This document shows, piece by piece, positions 59,601 to 64,000 of a stretch of 64,000 nt of DNA. The first letter of the stretch is position 1. Each line of letters begins with the position of its first letter. The notes under the pieces were generated by a model that worked only from the letters and a program-made list of their open reading frames with translations, searched no databases and was not told where the DNA came from. Source of the DNA: Dryobates pubescens (Eukaryota > Chordata > Aves > Piciformes > Picidae); the NCBI RefSeq assembly GCF_014839835.1, contig NC_071644.1:3449266-3513265 (forward strand), in the 5' to 3' direction. The translations under genes were made by a program, and so were the position numbers.

Positions 59601-61770
59601 CAACAGGGCAGAGAGGAGCTGAACGCAGCAGGGCAGAGAGGAGCTGAGTGCAGCAGGGCAGAGAGGAGCTGAACGCAGCAGGGCAGAGAGGAGCTGAACG
59701 CAGCAGGGCAGAGAGGAGCTGAGTGCAGCAGGGCAGAGAGGAGCTGAGTGCAGCAGGGCAGAGAGGAGCTGAACGCAGCAGGGCAGAGAGGAGCTGAGTG
59801 CAGCAGGGCAGAGAGGAGCTGAACGCAGCAGGGCAGAGAGGAGCTGAACGCAGCAGGGCAGAGAGGAGCTGAGTGCAGCAGGGCAGAGAGGAGCTGAGTG
59901 CAGCAGGGCAGAGAGGAGCTGAGTGCAGCAGGGCAGAGAGGAGCTGAGTGCAGCAGGGCAGAGAGGAGCTGAACGCAGCAGGGCAGAGAGGAGCTGAGTG
60001 CAGCAGGGCAGAGAGGAGCTGAGTGCAGCAGGGCAGAGGAGCTGAGTGCAGCAGGGCAGAGAGGAGCTGAGTGCAGCAGGGCAGAGAGGAGCTGAGTGCA
60101 GCAGGGCAGAGAGGAGCTGAGTGCAGCAGGGCAGAGAGGAGCTGAACGCAGCAGGGCAGAGAGGAGCTGAACGCAGCAGGGCAGAGAGGAGCTGAGTGCA
60201 GCAGGGCAGAGAGGAGCTGAACGCAGCAGGGCAGAGAGGAGCTGAGTGCAGCAGGGCAGAGAGGAGCCGAGTGCAGCAGGGCAGAGAGGAGCTGAGTGCA
60301 GCAGGGCAGAGAGGAGCTGAACGCAACAGGGCAGAGAGGAGCTGAGTGCAGCAGGGCAGAGAGGAGCTGAGTGCAGCAGGGCAGAGAGGAGCTGAATGCA
60401 GCAGGGCAGAGGAGCTGAGTGCAGCAGGGCAGAGAGGAGCTGAGTGCAGCAGGGCAGAGGAGCTGAGTGCAGCAGGGCAGAGAGGAGCCGAGTGCAGCAG
60501 GGCAGAGAGGAGCCGAGTGCAGCAGGGCAGAGGAGCTGAGTGCAGCAGGGCAGAGAGGAGCTGAGTGCAGCAGGGCAGAGGAGCCGAGTGCAGCAGGGCA
60601 GAGAGGAGCTGAGTGCAGCAGGGCAGAGGAGCTGAATGCAGCAGGGCAGAGAGGAGCTGAGTGCAGCAGGGCAGAGAGGAGCTGAACGCAGCAGGGCAGA
60701 GGAGCTGAACGCAGCAGGGCAGAGGAGCTGAACGCAGCAGGGCAGAGGAGCTGAACGCAGCAGGGCAGAGAGGAGCTGAGTGCAGCAGGGCAGAGAGGAG
60801 CTGAGTGCAGCAGGGCAGAGAGGAGCTGAGTGCAGCAGGGCAGAGAGGAGCTGAGTGCAGCAGGGCAGAGGAGCTGAGTGCAGCAGGGCAGAGAGGAGCT
60901 GAGTGCAGCAGGGCAGAGAGGAGCTGAACGCAGCAGGGCAGAGGAGCTGAACGCAGCAGGGCAGAGAGGAGCTGAGTGCAGCAGGGCAGAGAGGAGCTGA
61001 GTGCAGCAGGGCAGAGAGGAGCTGAGTGCAGCAGGGCAGAGAGGAGCTGAACGCAGCAGGGCAGAGAGGAGCTGAGTGCAGCAGGGCAGAGAGGAGCTGA
61101 GTGCAGCAGGGCAGAGAGGAGCTGAATGCAGCAGGGCAGAGGAGCTGAGTGCAGCAGGGCAGAGAGGAGCTGAACGCAGCAGGGCAGAGAGGAGCTGAGT
61201 GCAGCAGGGCAGAGAGGAGCTGAACGCAGCAGGGCAGAGAGGAGCTGAACGCAGCAGGGCAGAGAGGAGCTGAGTGCAGCAGGGCAGAGAGGAGCTGAGT
61301 GCAGCAGGGCAGAGGAGCTGAGTGCAGCAGGGCAGAGAGGAGCTGAACGCAGCAGGGCAGAGAGGAGCTGAGTGCAGCAGGGCAGAGAGGAGCTGAGTGC
61401 AGCAGGGCAGAGAGGAGCTGAGTGCAGCAGGGCAGAGGAGCTGAGTGCAGCAGGGCAGAGAGGAGCTGAGTGCAGCAGGGCAGAGAGGAGCTGAGTGCAG
61501 CAGGGCAGAGGAGCTGAGTGCAGCAGGGCAGAGAGAGGAGGGCGCTGAGCCCTGCAGCACCGCAGGGCAGCCCCCGGAGCCTCACCTGCTCCACCAGGTT
61601 GCCGGGCAGCAGGCTCTCCACGAAGCGCCGCAGGTTGTCGCGGAGGACGGCGCTCTGGAAGAAGGTGACCCTGCCCTTGATGAGCCCCAGGATGGAGGGG
61701 GTGCTGTGGGCGCCCAGGTGGTGGGCGAGGCGCCGCTCGTAGCCGGCGTGAACCACGCCGATGCCCACGC
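47634..61770 (-). CDS. DNAJC16: DNAJC16 (ERdj8), partial: C-terminal 11 exons
   Basis: Minus-strand exons 61586-61770, 58910-59014, 57684-57842, 56365-56495, 55067-55250, 53830-54012, 53552-53628, 52065-52145, 51527-51625, 49232-49402 and 47634-48033 join in frame to 590 residues of the expected 780 or so. The N-terminus with signal peptide and J domain lies beyond the right edge. DNAJC16 is an ER-membrane J-protein with thioredoxin-like domains, reported to control autophagosome size. Visible are the end of a thioredoxin-like fold ([24 protein letters not shown]), a second such region ([12 protein letters not shown]), a membrane span [19 protein letters not shown], and the highly conserved tail [19 protein letters not shown] ending [10 protein letters not shown]. 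The 49402 acceptor has two AGs three bases apart; I chose the one that matches human length. Confidence 0.96.
48035..48690 (+). mobile_element. CR1 copy in the last DNAJC16 intron
   Basis: 'aagagaagaggagaagctcg' through 'gtgtggccagcagggccagg' to 'ccttgtggtccctcccaacc'. It begins at the acceptor of the last exon, so its pyrimidine-rich complement may form part of the splice site. Confidence 0.88.
48855..49070 (-). mobile_element. Diverged CR1 remnant
   Basis: 'tctggagatcatccaggcca', 'ggtcttgaaagtctccaggg' and 'ggagactcccccacctctct'. A flipped end fragment is attached near 49020-49070. Old and broken up. Confidence 0.65.
49485..51285. repeat. 56-bp minisatellite in a DNAJC16 intron
   Basis: About 32 units of 'ccttggatcttcctccatca' plus 'ctcactcagacctgtccca' and 'ccagagcagtgctcag'. 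Some units are 60 bp with an extra 'ctca'. A block is repeated 452 bp away (rare 'gacctatccc' at 50431 and 50883), showing higher-order structure. 56 is not a multiple of 3, so all three plus frames stay open for 600 or more codons. Confidence 0.96.
51735..52015 (-). mobile_element. CR1 3' fragment, older subfamily
   Basis: 'agagtggtctgggttggaaa', 'acacccccagggatgaggcc' and 'gagcttcttcctcacatcca'. Ends about 50 bp from the exon at 52065. Confidence 0.85.
52510..53060 (-). mobile_element. CR1 copy in a DNAJC16 intron
   Basis: 'cacaggatgttaggggttgg' to 'ccaggtgtggcctcaccagg'. Its middle and far part are repeated in the adjacent unit. Confidence 0.88.
53060..53425 (-). mobile_element. CR1 partial tandem copy
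   Basis: Repeats 52670-52990 ('gcctctctgggcagcctgct' to 'cagatccctgtccctct') with modest divergence. Confidence 0.85.
54085..54385 (+). mobile_element. CR1 3' copy ending in a TTCCC run
   Basis: 'acccacagctagcacacaac' then 'gagagattggccttgggagt' to 'cttgaaggtcatttccaacc'. The (TTCCC)n begins exactly at its 3' terminus. Confidence 0.88.
54386..54585. repeat. (TTCCC)n microsatellite, 200 bp
   Basis: Forty near-perfect pentamers between two sense CR1 copies. Confidence 0.97.
54586..54895 (+). mobile_element. CR1 3' copy after the TTCCC run
   Basis: 'aagaaagctggggagggact' to 'cttgacagttgtgtgattct'. A different subfamily from the copy left of the microsatellite. Confidence 0.88.
55355..55835 (-). 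mobile_element. CR1 copy in a DNAJC16 intron
   Basis: 'gctgacagggtgggagggga' to 'cttccagcacctccagatcc'. Same subfamily as the copy after CDA and opposite to 54586-54895, so these two can pair. Confidence 0.9.
55925..56015. repeat. Direct repeat, left copy
   Basis: 'agagagccagcaggatccag' and flanks; recurs diverged at 56200-56290. The pair brackets the inverted exon copy at 56030-56157. Confidence 0.7.
56030..56157 (+). other. Inverted copy of a DNAJC16 intron/exon border
   Basis: Plus-strand sequence matching the minus strand of 57813-57955: about 95 bp of intron including the acceptor 'ctgtgctctggcccag', then 30 bases of the exon that begins at 57842 with one TAC to GAC change. It lies one intron away from its source. 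Not spliced in any frame I can see. Confidence 0.85.
56200..56290. repeat. Direct repeat, right copy
   Basis: 'agatagccagcaggacccag' with flanks; counterpart of 55925-56015. It ends about 75 bp before the exon at 56365. Confidence 0.7.
56578..56640. repeat. 15-bp repeat, four copies
   Basis: Units of 'aaccagcccccctgc' immediately before a CR1 copy. Confidence 0.9.
56640..57415 (+). mobile_element. Long CR1 copy in a DNAJC16 intron
   Basis: About 775 bp, 'atccaacacatccaagtgcc' through 'ggccaagggcatcctggcct' to 'ttgctgatactgtgatactg'. One of the longest CR1 copies here, still only the 3' part of the element. Confidence 0.92.
57637..57672. repeat. (GGGGA)n run
   Basis: Short G-rich run beside the exon at 57684, on the donor side. 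Confidence 0.8.
57955..58390 (+). mobile_element. CR1 3' copy, first part of a composite
   Basis: 'gcccttgggctttttagtct' then 'gcctgcagaagaggaggctc' to 'ccaacctggttcattctgta'. Its 3' end is fused to the next piece at the recurrent junction. Confidence 0.88.
58390..58515 (+). mobile_element. CR1 3' copy, second part of a composite, internally shortened
   Basis: Starts 'aggtggccaagaaggccacc', jumps after about 40 bp to CR1 3' sequence, and ends 'accttactgattctatgatc'. Confidence 0.8.
58550..58865 (+). mobile_element. CR1 3' copy, older subfamily
   Basis: 'gaagggatgctgcaggaagg' to 'cactgtaggatcctgtgatt'. Ends about 45 bp before the exon at 58910. Confidence 0.85.
59190..61545. repeat. 25-bp minisatellite, 2.35 kb, in a DNAJC16 intron
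   Basis: About 94 units of 'gctgagtgcagcagggcagag' plus 'agga', with frequent 22-bp units lacking one 'gag'. The left 270 bp are drifted ('ggacaaccagagagg'), while the rest is nearly uniform with gtg/acg alternation. It ends about 40 bp before the donor at 61586. All three minus frames are open for about 900 codons as artefacts. Confidence 0.97.
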
Positions 61771-61829
61771 CTGCAAGGGCACAGCGCGGGGGGAGATCGG
61801 CCGGCAGCCGCGGCGGGACAGGGAGCCTG

Positions 61830-62335
61830 CAGGCCTCGGAACCTGCCTGGCCCCTGCCTGGCCCCTGCCTGGCACCTGCCCGGCCCCATGCCCGGCCCCA
61901 TGCCCAGACCCTGCCCAGCCCCCTGTCTGGGCCCCTACCCAGAACCTGCCCAGCACCTGCCCAGCCCCCTGCCCAGCACCTGCCCGGCCCCTGCCCAGCC
62001 CCTGCCCGGCCCCTGCCCAGCCCCTGCCCGGACCCTTGCCCGGGCCCTTACCCAGAACCTGCCTGGACCCTTGCCCAGCCCCCGCCCCGCCCCTGCATGG
62101 CCCCCTGCCCGGGCCCCTACCCAGACCCTGCCCGGCCCCTGCCCAGCCCCTGCCCGGACCCTTGCCCGGGCCCTTACCCAGAACCTGCCTGGACCCTGCA
62201 CGGCCCCTGCCCAGCCCCCTGCCCAGGCCCCTACCCAGAACCTGCCTGGACCCTTGCCCAGCCCCTGCCCCGCCCCTGCATGGCCCCCTGCCCTGGCCCC
62301 TACCTAGACCCCGCCTGGCCCCTGCCCGGAACGGC
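61830..62335. repeat. C-rich degenerate array
   Basis: Variations on 'cccctgcccagcccctgccc' with a superimposed larger unit including 'cccttacccagaacctgcct'. Strong C/G strand asymmetry. Lies upstream of the first DNAJC16 exon visible here. Confidence 0.88.
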
Positions 62336-62339
62336 CCCA

Positions 62340-62965
62340 GAACGGGCCCTGCACAGGAGCTATCCATGGCCCTGTGCCTCCTGAGGAGCTATCCATGGCC
62401 CTGTGCCTCCTGAGGAGCTATCCATGGCCCTGTGCCTCCTGAGGAGCTATCCATGGCCCTGTGCCTCCTGAGCAGCTATCCATGGCCCTGTCCCTCCTGA
62501 GGAGCTATCCATGGCCCTGTCCCTCCTGAGGAGCTATCCATGGCCCTGTCCCTCCTGAGGAGCTATCCATGGCCCTGTGCCTCCTGAGGAGCTATCCATG
62601 GTCCTGTGCCTCCTGAGGAGCTATCCATGGCCCTGTCCCTCCTGAGGAGCTATCCATGGCCCTGTCCCTCCTGAGGAGCTATCCATGGCCCTGTGCCTCC
62701 TGAGGAGCTATCCATGGCCCTGTGCCTCCTGAGGAGCTATCCATGGCCCTGTGCCTCCTGAGGAGCTATCCATGGCCCTGTGCCTCCTGAGGAGCTATCC
62801 ATGGCCCTGTCCCTCCTGAGGAGCTATCCATGGCCCTGTCCCTCCTGAGGAGCTATCCATGGCCCTGTGCCTCCTGAGGAGCTATCCATGGCCCTGTCCC
62901 TCCTGAGGAGCTATCCATGGCCCTGTGCCTCCCGAGGAGCTATCCATGGCACTGTGCCCCCTAAC
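62340..62965. repeat. 29-bp minisatellite
   Basis: About 21 units of 'gaggagctatccatggccct' plus 'gtgcctcct', very uniform, with gtgcc/gtccc as the main variant. Confidence 0.96.
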
Positions 62966-63130
62966 TATCTGCTGCAGCAGGTCCAGGGAAGGGCAGCACA
63001 GCTGGTGAAGGGCCTGGAGAACAAAGCTGGTGAGGAGCAGCTGAGGGATCTGGGGTTGTTCAGCCTGGAGAAAAGGAGGCTGAAAGGAGACCTCACTGAT
63101 CTCTACAACTCAGCACATTCCAACAGCTAA
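62966..63130 (+). mobile_element. CR1 fragment beside the 29-bp array
   Basis: 'ggtccagggaagggcagcac' to 'gatctctacaactcagcaca'. Cut off before the 3' end. Confidence 0.8.
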
Positions 63131-63139
63131 CAACTCTCT

Positions 63140-63560
63140 CTTTGAAGAACTTTCTCCTCACCTCCAGCCTAAACCTCCCCTGGCACAGCTTGAGACTGTG
63201 TCCTCTTGTTCTGGGGCTGGGTGCCTGCCTGGGAGAAGAGACCAACCTCCACCTGGCTCCAACCTCCCTTCAGGGAGTTGGAGAGAGCAAGAAGGTCTCT
63301 CCTGAGCCTCCTCTTCTGCAGGCTAAGCAACCCCAGCTCCCTCAGCCTCTCCTCCCAGGGCTGTGCTCCAGACCCCTCCCCAGCTTTGTTGCCCTTCTCT
63401 GGACACCTTCAAGTCTCTCAATGTCCTTCTTCAACTGAGGAGCCCAGAACTGGACACAGGACTCCAGGTGTGGCCTCAGCAGTGCTGAGCACAGGGCACA
63501 AGGACTTCCCTGCTGCTGCTGGCCACACTCTTCCTGCTGCAGGCCAGGCTGCCACTGGCC
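63140..63560 (-). mobile_element. CR1 copy near the right edge
   Basis: 'gaagaactttctcctcacct' to 'tgctgcaggccaggctgcca'. Begins facing the previous fragment. Confidence 0.88.
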
Positions 63561-63679
63561 ATTGTCTTGCTTTAGGGGTGAACGTGTCTTGTCCTGGGCT
63601 CTCCTCCTCTGCAGAGGAGCCCAAGCCAGGCAGCTGATCATTGACCTGGAGAGCTGAGGGAAGGAAGCTTTCCCCACTT

Positions 63680-63880
63680 TCCCTGCTCCTGCTGGCCACA
63701 CTCTTCCTGCTGCAGGCCAGGATGCCCTTGGCCTTCTTGGCCACCTGGGCACACTGCTGGCTCCTGTTCAGCCTACTCTCAACCACTACCCCCAGGTCCC
63801 TCTCTGCCTGGCTGCTCTGCAGCCACTCTGCCCCCAGCCTGCAGCACTGCCTGGGGTGGTTGTGGCCAACAACGAGAAAC
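63680..63880 (-). mobile_element. CR1 copy separated by about 120 bp of other DNA
   Basis: 'ctgctcctgctggccacact' to 'gcactgcctggggtggttgt'. Overlaps the previous copy by about 50 bp of element sequence, so not simply an interrupted single element. Confidence 0.8.
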
Positions 63881-64000
63881 CATCAGGAGAAATCCCTGCG
63901 GCAACCTCTGGGCTAAACTCCATTCCCCACCCCCCCCCAACCCCAGGAGCTGAGAACCATCCCTGCAGCCTCCCTGGCCCTAAAAGCAGGCTTAGGCTTA

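Noticed and set aside
58906-61901. Minus-strand open frames of 884, 910 and 965 codons
   Set aside because: They are translations of the 25-bp array in three frames, with Ser/Leu/Cys/Ala repeats and no start context. Real DNAJC16 exons lie at the two ends.

Overview
This is vertebrate nuclear DNA, almost certainly from a bird. It has six spliced or single-exon genes with clear vertebrate orthologues, short GC-rich introns, CpG-rich promoters, and dozens of truncated CR1 LINE copies. By hand I put tandem repeats at roughly 29% and CR1 at roughly 27% of the window. That much CR1, of a few closely related subfamilies, is reminiscent of woodpeckers and relatives (Piciformes), but this is inference. 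The gene content matches human 1p36, so a microchromosome is likely.

Layout. 0-2.3 kb: minisatellites. 2.37-5.67 kb: MUL1 (minus, 4 coding exons, complete). 5.7-8.2 kb: MUL1 promoter, a 32-bp array and low-copy DNA. 8.27-9.18 kb: FAM43B (minus, one exon). 10-12 kb: minisatellite and a long pyrimidine tract. 13.7-16.9 kb: CDA (plus, 4 exons). 17-20.8 kb: CR1, a G-rich purine tract and a degenerate array up to the next promoter. 20.9-32.7 kb: PINK1 (plus, 8 exons). 33.7-34.4 kb: CR1 at the boundary between two groups of genes that are far apart in human. 35.0-39.6 kb: AGMAT (plus, 7 exons). 41-47.6 kb: two multi-kilobase minisatellites, possibly within the DNAJC16 3' UTR. 47.6-61.8 kb: DNAJC16 (minus; the last 11 coding exons, with the J-domain end beyond the right edge). 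61.8-64 kb: more arrays and CR1 in the next DNAJC16 intron.

Splice phases join without conflict in every gene: MUL1 356 aa, FAM43B 301, CDA 152, PINK1 553, AGMAT 373, DNAJC16 at least 590. Three products act at mitochondria: MUL1 and PINK1 in mitochondrial quality control, AGMAT in the matrix. DNAJC16 (ERdj8) is an ER membrane co-chaperone tied to autophagosome size. CDA is pyrimidine salvage and FAM43B is poorly characterised.

The most interesting signals are structural. PINK1 exon 6, which encodes the DFG motif and activation segment, lies in the loop of a ~390-bp CR1 inverted repeat. A 223-bp array in PINK1 intron 1 runs into the exon 2 acceptor and repeats acceptor-like sites. An inverted copy of a DNAJC16 exon start sits in a neighbouring intron. 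One CR1-CR1 junction recurs at three places, suggesting a composite CR1 that moved as a unit. I found no new protein system; the very long open frames in the arrays are repeat artefacts.
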